Made by a program: the position numbers and the translations under genes | Source: Neopestalotiopsis rosae | Taxonomy: Eukaryota > Ascomycota > Sordariomycetes > Amphisphaeriales > Sporocadaceae | NCBI GenBank assembly: GCA_023078685.1 | Contig: JALGAS010000008.1 | Span: 1,178,001-1,242,000, forward strand | Length of the DNA stretch: 64,000 bases | Direction of reading: 5' to 3' | Notes under the pieces: generated by a model | Seen by the model: the letters and a program-made list of their open reading frames with translations, nothing else | The model's database searches: none | Told to the model about the DNA's origin: nothing | Part shown: piece by piece, positions 21,420 through 33,083 of the stretch | Layout: the number at the start of each line of letters is the position of its first letter | Numbering within the stretch: position 1 is the stretch's first letter

Positions 21420-22704
21420 ATGACTTCCAGAACTCAGCAGATCCTCTCTGCGGCCGCGCTGCTTGGCTCGGCCGTCAATGGTCACATGATCATGAAGACG
21501 CCTACGCCCTTCGGTGGCTCCAGTCTCGACAACTCCCCCTTGACCTCTAGCAACTACCCGTGCAAGGTCACCTCGGACCCTTCTTCTTTCTACAGTGGAA
21601 CCACAGCAACGGAGATGGCCATTGGCGAGACACAGACCCTTTCCTTCACTGGAAGCGCCGTCCACGGCGGTGGATCTTGCCAGCTCGCCGTCACTTCGGA
21701 CGCCGCGCCAGACGCCAGCACCAACTGGCAAGTCATTCTCTCCATTGAGTCGGGATGCCCCAGCACAGACGGTACCGCCGCCAGCACATACGACTTCACC
21801 ATCCCCGACGGCATTGCCGCCGGCGACTACGTCTTTGCCTGGACCTGGGTATCTAAGCTCTCCGGAACTCAGGAGTTCTACATGAACTGCGCCCCCATCA
21901 CCGTCACCGGCAGCTCTTCCAAGCGCTCCGTCAACGAGTCCATGGAACTCTTGGAAACCCGCGACACCTTCCCCGATCTTTTCGTCGCCAACCTGGCTGA
22001 CATCAACGACTGCAAGACCGTCCTGTCCTCGGACGTCGAGTACCCGGAGCCCGGTTCCAACCTCCAGAAGCTCGGTTCCAGCCCCGTCCTGGCTGCCCCC
22101 AGCGGTACCAACTGCTACCCCAAGGGCAGCACCGGTGGCTCGACCTCGGGCGACTCCTCCGACTCTGGCTCCGGTACTTCGGCCGGTGGATCTGCCGCTA
22201 CTTCCGCCGCCGGCACCGTCGCTGCCAGCGAGCCTGCCACCAGCGCCGCTTCGTCTGCCACCGAGGCCGCCACGTCCGCAGCAACTTCGTCCGCTGGTGG
22301 CTTCATTACTAGCACGGTCAAGGCATCAACTGCTAGCAGTGCCGCTGCCACTACTGCCAAGACCACTGCGAAGACATCTTCAGCCGCCGCCGCCGCCAGC
22401 AGCTCTGCATCCACCGGTGGATCGACTTCATCCGGAGGAGAGTCTGGTGCCTGCACTTCAGAGGGCACTTTCAGTAAGTTTTGAATTCTCCATTGTTTTG
22501 CTCACCTCCCAGAGAAGACCCAGAAGCTAACATATCATCTCTCTAGACTGTGTTGGAGGCTCTCAGTACCAGCAGTGCGCGTCCGGCGCCTGGACTACTC
22601 TCCAGGCCATGCCCGAGGGCACCACCTGCCAGGAGGGCGAGAGCACCAGCCTCTGGGCCCGCAAGGAGGCTCGCAGCCTCAAGCTCCGCCCCAGACGGCT
22701 GTAA
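21420..22704 (+). CDS. AA11 lytic polysaccharide monooxygenase with X278-like module
   Basis: Two exons, 21420-22473 and 22547-22704, phase 1, intron GTAAGT...CTCTAG with GCTAAC branch, give 403 residues. A signal peptide (1-21, ending SAVNG) leaves His22 (GHMIMKTPTPFG) as the mature N-terminus, the first histidine-brace ligand of LPMOs. The second copper histidine is in SAVHGGGSCQL (about residue 82) and the axial Tyr in GTQEFYMNCAP (about 154). The start HMIM.TP.P and spacing match AA11, the chitin-oxidising fungal family. A KR (about 172) lies after the catalytic domain. Then comes a Ser/Ala/Thr-rich linker of about 120 residues and a Cys-containing C-terminal domain (FNCVGGSQYQQCASGAW) like the chitin-binding X278 module. 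It ends in a basic tail KLRPRRL. Secreted; oxidative attack on chitin in wall remodelling or on prey/host cuticle. Confidence 0.9.
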
Positions 22705-23111
22705 GATGCTGTGCTCTCTCGCAACAGATCTGACGAAGGTGGTGCACGTGGAAATGATGAAGGGATTAGTAGACTGATGATTGAAATGATGAAAGAAAAT
22801 ATGGCCAAGATACCCCCTCCATTGTCACGTATCAAGATCCAGGAACATTTAGGACGAAGCCATTTGGCGTCTGATTGTTCGATGCATTCAAGGGGAGTAC
22901 ATCAAAAGTACATTTTGTAAATACATTTATATGAAGATATTCCAAACGAAAATATTGAAGACCTATGAATCAATTGTGATGCATCCATGCTTGTGGCGCG
23001 TCTGGCATTAAGAGCTCGTTGTTACCGTTGCTCAGTATGAAGTCGCCTGAGCACGCTACCTAGCGTTAGCCTTTGCGCCGCCCGCAACTTACTTTTCGGC
23101 CGCTAAGAGCC
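22705..23111. other. 3' region of AA11 gene
   Basis: About 400 bp between the stop of the AA11 gene and the convergent small gene. AT-rich tail after 22900; nothing else visible. Confidence 0.35.
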
Positions 23112-23655
23112 CTATACAAACCACTCCAGCAGGGTCTTGTCACCCGTGATTAAGAGATTGGGATGAACACGAACCGGAACCCCCAACGTAAACCAGCTAC
23201 AAAGCTCAATTGCCTGCAGAAAATGAGCTTCAAGGATCTGCATCGCCTCATCCGAATGCTTGGAATTGAGCCGATTGGGCAGCCCGGGCATCATCTTGGA
23301 TAAGCGTTGGAGCAGCCGTTCGGAGACAAAGACGCTAACCTAGAGAAGTCCTTTCATCAAAGCAAGAGGATCGCCAATCTTACAAGACTGCATGGTCAAA
23401 GGGTTCTGAAGCAGTGTGTTCTCAGCCCTGATCAATATAAGGGTTGTACGAAATCGTCTCATCCGGCCGTGCTCAGCTTGTCAAGTTATCAGGTTGCGCA
23501 CTTTAAACATGCAAGTGTCCTGCTGTTGGTGGGTTGAGGTATCAAAGACAAGACACTAACTTCATGTAAGGGATGATGGAATCGACCCGTAGCTGCTCTT
23601 TGACACTCCCGGTTCTCTGGAACCAACTGCTCGCATGCATCGTGATTGAATTCAT
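23112..23655 (-). CDS. Small hypothetical protein in three short exons
   Basis: Predicted exons 23655-23561, 23427-23389 and 23334-23112 give 118 residues. The last exon reads strongly as protein (RLLQRLSKMMPGLPNRL, SDEAMQILEAHFLQAIELC, then FTLGVPVRVHP, ending LLEWFV). The first gives SVKEQLRVDSIIPYM. Joining GTTAGT...GATCAG restores YMKAENTLLQNPLTM, and the second intron (GTCTTG...GTTAG, 54 nt) continues HVFVSERLLQ in frame. The second donor is weak, since a better GTAAGA four bases on gives the wrong phase. I do not recognise the family; no signal peptide or membrane segment. The gene is divergent from the FAD monooxygenase with only 171 bp between start codons. It could instead be a relic. 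Confidence 0.4.
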
Positions 23656-23826
23656 AACAGAATCTTGTCTGGGACACCATGTATTCTGCTTATAAAACCC
23701 CGCGGCCGAGGCAACTAAGTACAACTGTAGTTCGCCCCCTTCCTGCTCTCTCTGCCCAATTCACTTTCACCTTCTCGCAAACCATTTTTCTTTAAGTCAG
23801 CGCGGCTCGGAGCCAAATAAAAAACC
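23656..23826. promoter_or_regulatory. Short bidirectional promoter with TATA box
   Basis: TATAAAA at 23691-23697 on the plus strand lies 130 bp before the ATG of the FAD monooxygenase at 23827. A CT-rich leader (CCCCTTCCTGCTCTCTCTGCC) follows it before the ATG. The minus-strand small gene starts 35 bp on the other side. Confidence 0.5.
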
Positions 23827-25210
23827 ATGGGAGGACCGGATCCTACCTGTTTTCGCGCTATCATCGTCGGCGCTGGACCTGTGGGCCTGTATCTGGCACA
23901 AGCCCTTTCTCGAGCCAACATAGACTACATTGTGCTTGAGCAGCACAACACGGTGCTAAGATACCAGGGCGCCGGCGTTCTTTTATACTCACAAACTCTG
24001 AGGCTTCTGGATCAGCTTGGCATCTATGAGAGAATCGAAAGCGACATCACCAAAAACCACACCCAGATCGATCTGCTGACGTCGAATGGCCGGGTGATCA
24101 AGTCGACTCCATTGTGGGCCAGGCTGGGAGAACAGTGAGTGACTTCGCCCATCTTATGTTGCCATTTTGAAGAGGAACTCGTGCATCTCTAAGTCAGAAT
24201 TAACCAGACACGCGTACCCGATGGCCGGTCTGTCCCGTGGACAGTTGATCGCTCTTCTCTACGAGACTCTACCCGAGAAGGAGACACGGATCAAGACAAG
24301 TGCCGCCGTCATTGATATTGAATCACACGATAATGGCGTCAAAGTCCACTTGAGAGATGGCAGCGCAGAAGAGGGATCGATTGTCATCGGCATTGACGGT
24401 GTCTACAGCAAGCCGCGTCAGATCTTGCAGAAGTTGGCTCAAACGCCGCCCGACGCATGGCCCATGACTGCCACCTATCGGGGTCTGTACGGGTGCTTTC
24501 GCTCCTGCCCCGGCTTCGAACCGGGCGCATTCTACCAGTCGCGCGGTAGCGGGATTGTGTCGCAATTCCTCGTCGGCGCAGACAGAGGCTACTTTGCCAT
24601 TCTCCGGCCCATTGCGCCGACGACGCAGCCGAGCCGATTTACGACGGAGGAACGGGATCATCTCGCCGAGGAGGTTTCCCAGATCATGGTTGCGCCCGGC
24701 GTCAGCTTTCGGGATGTATGGGAGCATACTGACAAGGAGACCTCGGCCATGGTGAACCAGGAAGAGGGATACTGTGACAAGTGGCATCACGAGCGCATTG
24801 CGCTGGCCGGCGACGCGGTACACAAGGTCACGTCCGCGACCGGCTTGGGCGTGAACACGGGCATCAATTCTGCTGCCGCCTTGGCCAACGAGCTCTACCG
24901 TCTCTTGCAATCCAAGCCGAATCCCAGCACAGAGGCAATTGAGAACGCCTTTGCCCGATATCAGAAGATCCGGGAGCCCGAGGCCATTCGACTGCACACT
25001 ATTGGTAGGAAACAAGTCCGCGACGTTACCTGGGAGACTTGGGGAGATTGGGTCTTTGACCGCTTCGTCAATCCCTGGATTGGCGTGGAGAAAGTGGTGG
25101 CCATAATCGGGAAGCTGATCCAGAGAGGGCAGATATTGGAATACGTGCCCTTCAAGGATCGTGAGGTGCGGGTGCCTTGGACTCATAGCCCGTCTGCTGA
25201 GGGCATTTGA
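23827..25210 (+). CDS. FAD-dependent monooxygenase (salicylate hydroxylase-like)
   Basis: Two exons, 23827-24134 and 24208-25210, phase 2, intron GTGAGT...AACCAG, give 436 residues. The class A flavoprotein monooxygenase motifs are present: FRAIIVGAGPVGLYLAQALS (GxGxxG, FAD adenosine), VIGIDGVYSKPR (DG motif) and ERIALAGDAVHKVTSATGLG (GD motif, FAD ribityl). The enzyme would hydroxylate or epoxidise an aromatic or prenylated substrate using NAD(P)H and O2. Fungal relatives include many pathway enzymes of meroterpenoid and polyketide biosynthesis. The segment near the C-terminus (WVFDRFVNPWIGVEKVVAII) is hydrophobic and may contact membranes, a trait of meroterpenoid-pathway members. The join restores HAYPMAGLSRGQL. 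No partner backbone enzyme is seen in the window. Confidence 0.88.
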
Positions 25211-25753
25211 CTTTCCGCCGCGATTTCTGCATTGGTTTGAGACCGGGCAAGCTGCAAACAAATGGATCAACGTGTTGCGCTCAATAGTGCCTTGGGTTGG
25301 ATTGGCTCTAGGGTGAGCCGGAAAACTTGAGCCAGAATTTCCGCCTACCAAGGCTCAGATATGCGTTATGTTCGGCTCTGCAAACAAGAATAGATAGTCC
25401 AAGGGTGTGCGATATACTCCCTACCCGAGATAGATAATCTGGTGGGTCTGAGCGTATTCGGTGTGGATTGTCGGTACAATAAGGCAGTAGAACCACAGAA
25501 CTTATGCAGCCCGTGATAACCCTTCCCCGCACCAAGCCCAGTTGGCTACGCTAGGGTCACTTCGAAACACCAACTGCGTTGGGTGCACCTGCAGGTCAGC
25601 CAATCACGATATATAAATACACCAGATAATCAAAGGTATGCTACGTTATATTCATATTCTAATACGAACTGCAAAGGACATGACCAAATCATCCGTCTCA
25701 ACATTGTCCGCTGGAGACAAGTAGGTCTTTTTTTGTAAGATTTCGTCTCAAAC
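25211..25753. promoter_or_regulatory. Intergenic region with CCAAT and TATA elements of the M3 peptidase gene
   Basis: A CCAAT box at 25600-25604 and TATAAATA at 25612-25619 lie close together about 140 bp upstream of the peptidase ATG at 25754. This is a classical CBC/TATA promoter layout. No coding frame in the rest. Confidence 0.5.
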
Positions 25754-28131
25754 ATGACTTTCCCTCCAGACCAAGGCTTTTTGGCCCAATCGCCTCCTCT
25801 ATTTGATGCGACGCCGTCTTCCCTGGAGAAAGATACCGGAAGGCTTATAGCTGCTACTATTGCCACCTGGGATACGGTCGTATCTCAGGTCCCAACCGAG
25901 GATGCTACCTTCGAAAACACCATCATGCCCATCTTGCAAAACGAGAATCGCAAGTCGGAGGAGCAGCGCGTTCGTAAGTGGTCGTGTCGCTAAAATTGGT
26001 CTCGCCTGTTAACAGCCTTAACCTTTGGCCGATATGTTCTAATGCAAAATCAAGTGCAGTTCTATGCGTCTACCTTCCCGTCAAAGGACGTGCGAGATGC
26101 GTCAGGTGCAGTCACACGGCTCTTTGCCAACAGTGACATTGAGTTGTATTCGCGCCAAGATATGTTTCGATTGGTGGATACTGTTCTGGAAAAGCAATCG
26201 AAGAATTCCGGCTCAACCTTGGATGCACAATCTCTCTATTTCCTGCAAAGGCTGCATCGACGTTTCCAGCAGAATGGATGCGGTATCTCCGATGAAGGAA
26301 AAAGGAACGAATTCAAATCCAAAATGAAGCGTCTGAGTGACTTGGTTCGAGAATGCAACAAGAATCTAAGTGAAGACTCTTCGGGCATGTGGCTTACACA
26401 AGATGATTTGGAAGGCATACCTCAATCAATCATTGGTCGGCTGAAGTCCGGAGAGGGCGGATATTCGGGACATCTGTGGCTACCAACAAAAGTCCCGTTA
26501 AGCGGCCCGGCCATTACAAATGCCAAAAATGAGTCTACTCGGAAAAAGATTTACTACGCCGTTCAAAACAGAATGACGATGAATATTTCAATGTTCAGAG
26601 AGATCGTCCTTCTTCGAGACGAAACCGCGCGGATGCTGGGCTATCCAGACCACGCCACATTCAAAATTGCCGACAAAATGATGCAGACTCCACAAGCTGT
26701 TGAAGGGCTACTATCAGAAATTCGGACTTCCATTGTTACTTTAGCTATTCAAGATGCAGATGAGCTTCTGGAAATCAAACGTTTTGATGCCAAGTCACGC
26801 GGTGACAATGTACCCGAGCTGTACTTTTGGGATATACCATACTATTCGGCACGGCGTAGCGAGAAGGAGGGCCAGACTGACGCATCAATCTCGGAATATT
26901 TTGAGCTCAACACCACTTTGGCGAAGCTTCTGACGATGTTTGAGAACCTACTTGGAGCGCGTTTCAGGCGGGTAAACGTTGAACGGTGGAATGCGGCTGA
27001 TGGCCCACTTGTGTGGCACCCCGATGTCCAGATGTATTCTGTCTGGAACATCGATGGTCCCGAGGAACCCCTTGGATATGCCTATTTCGACTTTTTCCCA
27101 CGAGACGGTAAATATACCCACGCCGGAAACTATCCTCTGCAGAAGGTAAGCCTTCAAACACTTGTTTATTAGCGCAACTGCTCAAAACACAGTTCTAGGG
27201 TTACGAAAAAGGTGATGGCAGCCGGTTTTTGGCTTCCTCGGTATTGGTCATGAACTACATGCGGCCGACGGAGAGCCGACCAACTCTACTGAGCCTCAAC
27301 GATGTGCGTAAGCTCTTTCACGAGCTCGGTCATCTCCTCCATACCTTGTTCACCCAGGCCAAGTATGCAGCGCTACATGACGTCGACCAGGACTTCCTAG
27401 AAGCGCCGAGCCTCATGCTGGAGCAGTTCTTTTGGGTGGAGCGCCACATCAAGGATGTCTCCTTCCACTACTCGCACATTGACTCAAGGATGAGAGAAAT
27501 GTGGATCAACACGCTGGGTGATCACGAGAAGGCTGACCCACCGAAGAAGCCACTTCAACTGAGCGACGACGTCGTGCATAGCTTGGCTGAGACTAACTCA
27601 AGCAGGGCCGTTCAGGACCAGCTCAAAGAACTCTTCTTTGCCACTTACGATTTACTAGTCCACACGCCCTCCTCTCATGAGGAGCTGGAGACCTTGAACC
27701 TGACGGAACTGTTCAATAAGACGCGCTCCAAAATCTACAAGGTCCGGGGAGGGGAGGCGTTGGGAGAGGGTTGGGAATGGTCCCATGGTCAGACTGTCTT
27801 TCGCAACATTGTCAATCGTTACGATGCTGGTTATTACAGCTACATCTTGTGAGTCCTACAGCATGTTTGGCTCCATTCCGGATTCTCCATTTTGTACTGA
27901 CTCTCTGCTAGGGGCAGAGTCTTTGCCCTGGATATATTCGAGGCTGGTTTCAAGAAGGATACCACCAGTCGAGAGGCCGGACGCAGATATCGCGACATGA
28001 TTCTCCGGATTGGGGGTCGCCAGTCCGAGATGAAGACTATAATGGACTATCTTGGCCATGAACCAAGTATCGGACCCTATCTTGCATGGCTTCGGGACAC
28101 AATGAAAGCGAAAGGTTCATCTGCTAAGTGA
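25754..28131 (+). CDS. M3 family zinc oligopeptidase (thimet oligopeptidase/saccharolysin-like)
   Basis: Four exons, 25754-25973, 26055-27145, 27199-27848 and 27912-28131, phases 1, 0 and 2, encode 726 residues, close to yeast Prd1. The zinc motif HELGH (HExxH) is at about residues 478-482 in RKLFHELGHLLHTLF, and the third ligand Glu follows in FLEAPSLMLEQFFW, as in thimet oligopeptidase. The exon 1 join gives EEQRVLQFYAST, and exon 4 restores YSYILGRVFALDIF, both conserved blocks. These enzymes cleave short peptides (under about 17 residues) in the cytosol, downstream of the proteasome. No targeting peptide is seen. The sequence is rather diverged in the N-terminal third (FLAQSPPLFDATP), but the catalytic half is intact, so a live enzyme is expected. 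Confidence 0.93.
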
Positions 28132-28696
28132 GAGTTGGACCTTGTACGTCACGGCTACATGTCCAGTGGTGCTAAAGATCTCGAGCGGTGGAACTTCATG
28201 ATGTTAAATAGAGAAAGTAGAGATTTATGCCACCAAACATGCCATGAACTCCTGTAAGGACCTGGAATAAGTCAACAAAACCCCTGCATGGCTCAGTAGC
28301 TTAATTTTCAAAGCAACAGCGAATGCTTTGACGAGAGTTGGGATGTATGAAATAGGAATGGATTCGGTATTGAGGCTACATATGGTGATAAGTTATTGAA
28401 TATTTACAGGGCAGGGCGATGCTAGTACATTTTTGTTTCTTTTTCTTCTTGACAGAAGAGGTTGATACGAGTCTACGACAGCGGTATCTCACCTCCAGTC
28501 GTTCGCATATGTAGGGCCTCTATTGAGTATCATCATGGAAGACACTGGGAATGTGATCAATCGTTTCAAGCCCTCCTGTGCCTCAGGTGCGGTTCACTTC
28601 CCCTTCTGCATACTTTCATTATTTTATATGATACGCGTTCGTAAAATCTTTGCAATAATTATACATTAAATCGCTTTTATGAACAGTATCTTTCCC
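28132..28696. other. Shared 3' region of two convergent genes
   Basis: 565 bp between the peptidase stop and the stop of the Cys-rich protein gene. AT-rich, no exon-like frame. Confidence 0.4.
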
Positions 28697-30619
28697 TTAG
28701 CGTGTGGGAGTTGTTACCATACTCCAAAAGATACACCCTTTCTCACCCGACTCTAAGAGGGCACCTAGGTCCAGCTTGCTTGTATCGCCAGCGCAACCAG
28801 TGGTAGGCCCGGCACCGACCAGGTTCGCCAGCATAGTCTTGCATCTAAACAATAGTATTAGAATGAACTGAACAAAACCTTTTCGTGAACTTTGAAGGAT
28901 TGTGATGGAGCGCCACGGAGAAGGGGAGAGAAATACATACCTATCGCCGTGAATTTCATAGATCTGAGACGGGCTACATTGCATAACGTTATTGGGATTC
29001 CAGTACTTGGCAGCGATGCGGACGGACAGGTCACCCAGGCTGCCTTCCTTGGTCACGCGTGTGCCGTCATTGTTGTAAAAGTACCCGCAGCTGGCCAGGC
29101 CCTTCTCTTGGCACGTATCCTGGATGAAGCTTCCAGAATCGACCTGTACAGAAGGATCCAGAGTATACTGCTGACCGTCGCCGGACCGGTCACAGAAGGC
29201 ATTGATGGCGTCTATTGCTATATCCTTGGTGACGGTGGCGTGGTTGGTATTCTGGAGGTATCCCTTGTCCACGGCCTCATCAAAGCACATCAACAAACTG
29301 TAGCTCGTGGGGTGAAACGCAAAGAGCCCGCAGTTGTCCGTGTCCTCCACGGTACCGCCGTGCTTGTACGCCTGCGTGTTGGTGTCGCACTCGTCGAGGG
29401 TCTTGCTCAAATACTTTACACACAGGTCCTTTGTGACCGTGTACGAGCCGCTCCCGCCGCAGGGGTCAGCGTAGCTGATGGAAAAGGTTGTTTCGTCAAT
29501 GAAGCTGGCTTGGTCCCCCTTCTTGACAGTCTTCCCGTCTTGAGCTGCGCAAAAGTTGTCGATGGCTGCTAGCGCCGAGTCCCGTTGCAAATAGTCGGTC
29601 ATGGGCTTGCCGTTGTCGCCGGTACACTTCAAATCGAGGATAGGATCACCTTCGATGTCCAGTGTATAGTTACCACAGCCTTGTTCCAGACTTCCCCCTC
29701 CGTAGAGATAATGAGAGTTGTATTGGCCTAGTGGTGAAGGTTAGCAACGACTTCGATACGATCTAAACAGAGATGTCATCTTATTACAGCTAGTTATGAG
29801 TCGTGTGTAGGCATCTGGACAGTGGCTACTGCAACCATCATTCTGACTCTTGAAGTCAAATGTGAATTTGACTTTTTCCTCGGGGCCATCGTCTCGTTTC
29901 CAAGTGGATGTATCGGGCAGATCGTCTTTGCCGAGCGTTTTGCTCACGTCCTTGGACGTATCGCTCGTGCAGAAGACCGCCGAGAGCTCTTTGATGAATC
30001 CGGGATCGATTCCTCTAGCCAACTGGCCTTCGTTGGCTTCTGGAGTACAGTCAGATTTGAAAGAGGTGACCGTCTGGGATGGAATATCGACTGTCCAGCT
30101 GGGTTGCTTTGCAACAGGTGAGAAAGTAATACTGCTGTCCGTAGTGGGGAACGGACACGCAAAAGGTGTAGTGGTGGTTGCAGTGGTTGTGTCCGTAAGT
30201 TGGGTGGTTGTTGGCGGTTCATCGTTTTGGGACGATGTTGAGTATGGCGGCGGTGAGGTTGGAGCTGGAGGCCCATTTACCACTGGCGTAAAGAACCACC
30301 CAGCGAGCGCACCGGCGGCGACGACACCGGCACCTGCCGCTATAGCAACAGCCACAGTTTTGCCGCTGTCATCTGTGGTAGTGATTGTTGTTGCAGCTGT
30401 GATAGGGGGAGCAAGTCCTGTTATTGAAAGGGACGTGGGAGTGTAGATTGCTGTAACCGGCTCTCCGTCAACGGTAGCGACCTCAGTGACAGGTGTTATG
30501 GTGTCTGTTTCAGTAGCTTGGTCGTCCTGAGGGTTGGGCCTGGCGGTCACTTTTGAGGGACTCCATAGGAGCAGATATGCTGAGAGCCATCTCGCCGATG
30601 TGCCTGTTTTTGCATGCAT
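28697..30619 (-). CDS. Secreted or membrane-anchored Cys-rich protein, function unknown
   Basis: Three exons, 30619-29788, 29727-28941 and 28844-28697, phases 1 and 2, encode 588 residues. The first donor (GTAATA) is weak, but the phase fits and a TGCTAAC branch site lies in the intron. A signal peptide-like start (WLSAYLLLW, residues 11-19) leads into a Thr-rich stretch. Next comes a glycine-zipper hydrophobic segment (VAVAIAAGAGVVAAGALAGW, about 89-108), a Pro/Thr linker, and about 400 residues with regularly spaced cysteines. Two similar units start DSALAAIDNFC and DIAIDAINAFC, each followed by a C..KYL or C..KGL block, suggesting an internal duplication. Pieces (GGSGSYTVTKDLCVKYL, FDEAVDKGY) recall the C-terminal part of fungal subgroup C GH18 chitinases, but no chitinase catalytic domain is present. 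That likeness is from memory and unconfirmed. Confidence 0.75.
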
Positions 30620-31899
30620 GGTTACTTGGAGATTCAAAGAGATGGCAGTGTCGTGCTGTTAGATCTATTGGAAGCCTGCTGTCGTGACCATACACCTCAA
30701 ACACTCATCTTATAGATTTCTGTGCAGGGAATGTTAATCTACGGGATCTAATTGACTACCTTTCGACTCAAGGCAGAAAGCTGAGAAAAAAGGTGACATC
30801 ACTCTATAATCCAACATTGCCTTGGAAAAAACGAAGATCGGAAGGGCGTGCCGTGCAATTGAGAACGAGACAGGCCCGTCCAAAATCCTTTTCCTGCACA
30901 CCAGCTCTACGGCACAGCAGAGTCATGCGCTGCAATGTTGTTTGGCAAAGATTGGCATCTCAGCCGCCAAACATGGGGGCTAACTCGGTAGGAGGCCGTG
31001 CCAAGGCTCCCAATCATATCACTGCGAACGTTTGTGACAACCAACAGCATCCGTACATAACGCGACTGATGTCATGAATATTTTTTTGGGCGACATCAAA
31101 AGCATTAAATATAGCTCCGAATGAAATCCTAGACATTCCTTAAAGTGCCAAGTCTCCGGTTCACCGATTAGACCGGTGTAGATACATTGCATGGGTACAC
31201 TATTTTGTGCAGTCCTCATTTCTAATAGCCCCAACGTAGCCCATTACTTGTATAGGACTGTTGCGTCAATGGATCATTTAGCAGATCGTATATGCAGTAT
31301 AATCCTCGGGTATGGGTCTCATTTGCGATCATGACCTCACCACGATGGCATCGCTTTTAGAATCACAGCTTACAATAAGACGCCGCGCATCCATCCAAAT
31401 CCTTTGGAGGCCATGAAATACAGCATGACCCATTATTGATGTTGATCTCTCCAATTATGTGCATTCGTAGAAGTAGCAGTACGACTTCTGAGGTTCCCGG
31501 GGCGCTGTTTGCATTCCAGCACTCCTGACTTTGAGGGCATACCGGATTGCGATTTCCTGTTTTCTACTCTTCTAGGACGATAAGGATTCGTGACCATGTA
31601 TTATGGTCTGTGAATGGATCGATATGCATCAGAGAAGGATTTTTCCATGAGATCACTCGACGTGCCGTGGACGAACGGACGACTGTTCTGCTGCTCATGT
31701 TCAACTTGTTCCAGCTGGGCAAGAAGTCAGGCCCAACTATCAGGGCTGATTTCACACCGTTGTCCAATTGGCTCCGTACGAGTTGTATGAATAGTATGTA
31801 TACAAAAGGCGACCCTGATTCTATTCGTTCTTAACGTGATTTGAGTATGATCCCAGTGAACGCACATCTGCAAATCTTGTTGTAGAGTAATCCATCACT
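30620..31899. other. Gene-free stretch between two divergent secreted-protein genes
   Basis: About 1.3 kb. It must hold the promoters of the Cys-rich protein (minus) and the metalloprotease (plus). No frame with exon-like character was found. Confidence 0.4.
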
Positions 31900-33032
31900 A
31901 TGAAACTCACTCTTCTCTCATTATCCCTTTCTCTCGTCGCAACACATGTTGTTCCCCTGAGCCAGCCCAGGCTAGAAATTCGGGTTGGTCAACAATTGAC
32001 GAACCCGGAAAACGAACCCGACTATGTAGACCCAGTCACCGGAGCTACAACGCCCAAGACGCGCGTTTTATCAGGAGTAGGACCAGCCGAAGCAGACCAA
32101 AGGTGGTTTGACTGGGATGAAAGCTGCACAGATGAAGCCCACCGAACCAAAATTTTGACGACGTTCCAGTATACCATGGAGCTTGCAGAATGGACTTCAA
32201 TGCACCTAGAAGAGCTCCTAGCAGGCCTTCCCAACGTTCCTGGCAAGTCGATAAACAGGGATAACCAGCGTTACATCTTTCAACAAGACCCCGCTTACGC
32301 ACAAATGTTTTGTGGTTATGATAATCGTATCGCAGCAGTCAAAGACATCTATGACCGTGTGATATCGAAGGGCAAGGGGACTCCCGCCATGCGTGAGGAA
32401 GGTGGGCCAGGTGCTTTACGCTTCATCTGTAACGCTGAGAACCGGGTTTTAGGGGACGACCAGTCGACCCCCCTCTGCGGGTAAGTATGATGATTAATTC
32501 CACGCCCCGCTCTCGAACCACGGTCTTCTGAACTTAAATCTAGCACTGGTGAAGGCGCCACACAAGCTCAAGCTTTGATTCCCTACAAGCCGGCCGACGG
32601 CCTGCTTGTAGAGCCCAAATATGCGTTCGAACAGTCCTCTAGCATAACGTTCTGCCCTAAGTTCTTCACAGACTTCCCCAACATCGACGGTGTGGTTGGA
32701 TCTGGGGATTACACCTTAGACAAAGTCGACTGTCTCGAGCGCATCTTGTTGCACGAGTACATGCACTTACCATGGGTTGGCGACATGCCTGGCGACCCAG
32801 ACAAGATCGGATACTACAATGCGGCCGACTTCGCAAAAAAGAATACCTGGGGGGCAATCAGCATTCATGCAGAGAATTTGTTTGTAAAACCCTTTTCCTT
32901 TCCCTCGAAACCGTCACTAATGTGCCCTACGTGCTTCACAGTGCATGGCTTGCATTGTACGCGTATTTCAACGGTCAAGGCTGCAAGACTGATTCATGGC
33001 CGTCAGGAGTAAAGAAGCCAAACACTATATAG
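31900..33032 (+). CDS. Secreted HEYMH zinc metalloprotease-like protein (M35-like)
   Basis: Three exons, 31900-32480, 32544-32879 and 32942-33032, phases 2 and 2, give 335 residues. A signal peptide (MKLTLLSLSLSLVATHVVP) is followed by a pro-region and an HExxH zinc site, LLHEYMHLPWVGD, at about residues 264-268. The third intron join (TT|GTTTGT...CACAG) restores HAENFAWLALYAYFNGQGC. A family-like terminal block then ends SGVKKPNTI. Fungal secreted proteins of this layout (WFDWDESC near the start, CPKFF before HExxH) are usually listed as M35/deuterolysin-related or 'lysine-specific metallo-endopeptidase-like'. The canonical GTxDxxYG Asp ligand of M35 is not obvious, so activity is uncertain. 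Likely role: extracellular protein breakdown or interaction with a host. Confidence 0.8.
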
Positions 33033-33083
33033 GTCAAAATCTTCAGAATTGTGCTATTTTCCTTAAAACTCGAATCGCCACCC

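Noticed and set aside
22115..22468. Long antisense frame of Val/Ala/Pro-rich residues inside the AA11 gene
   Set aside because: It is a shadow of the Ser/Ala/Thr-rich linker codons on the plus strand.
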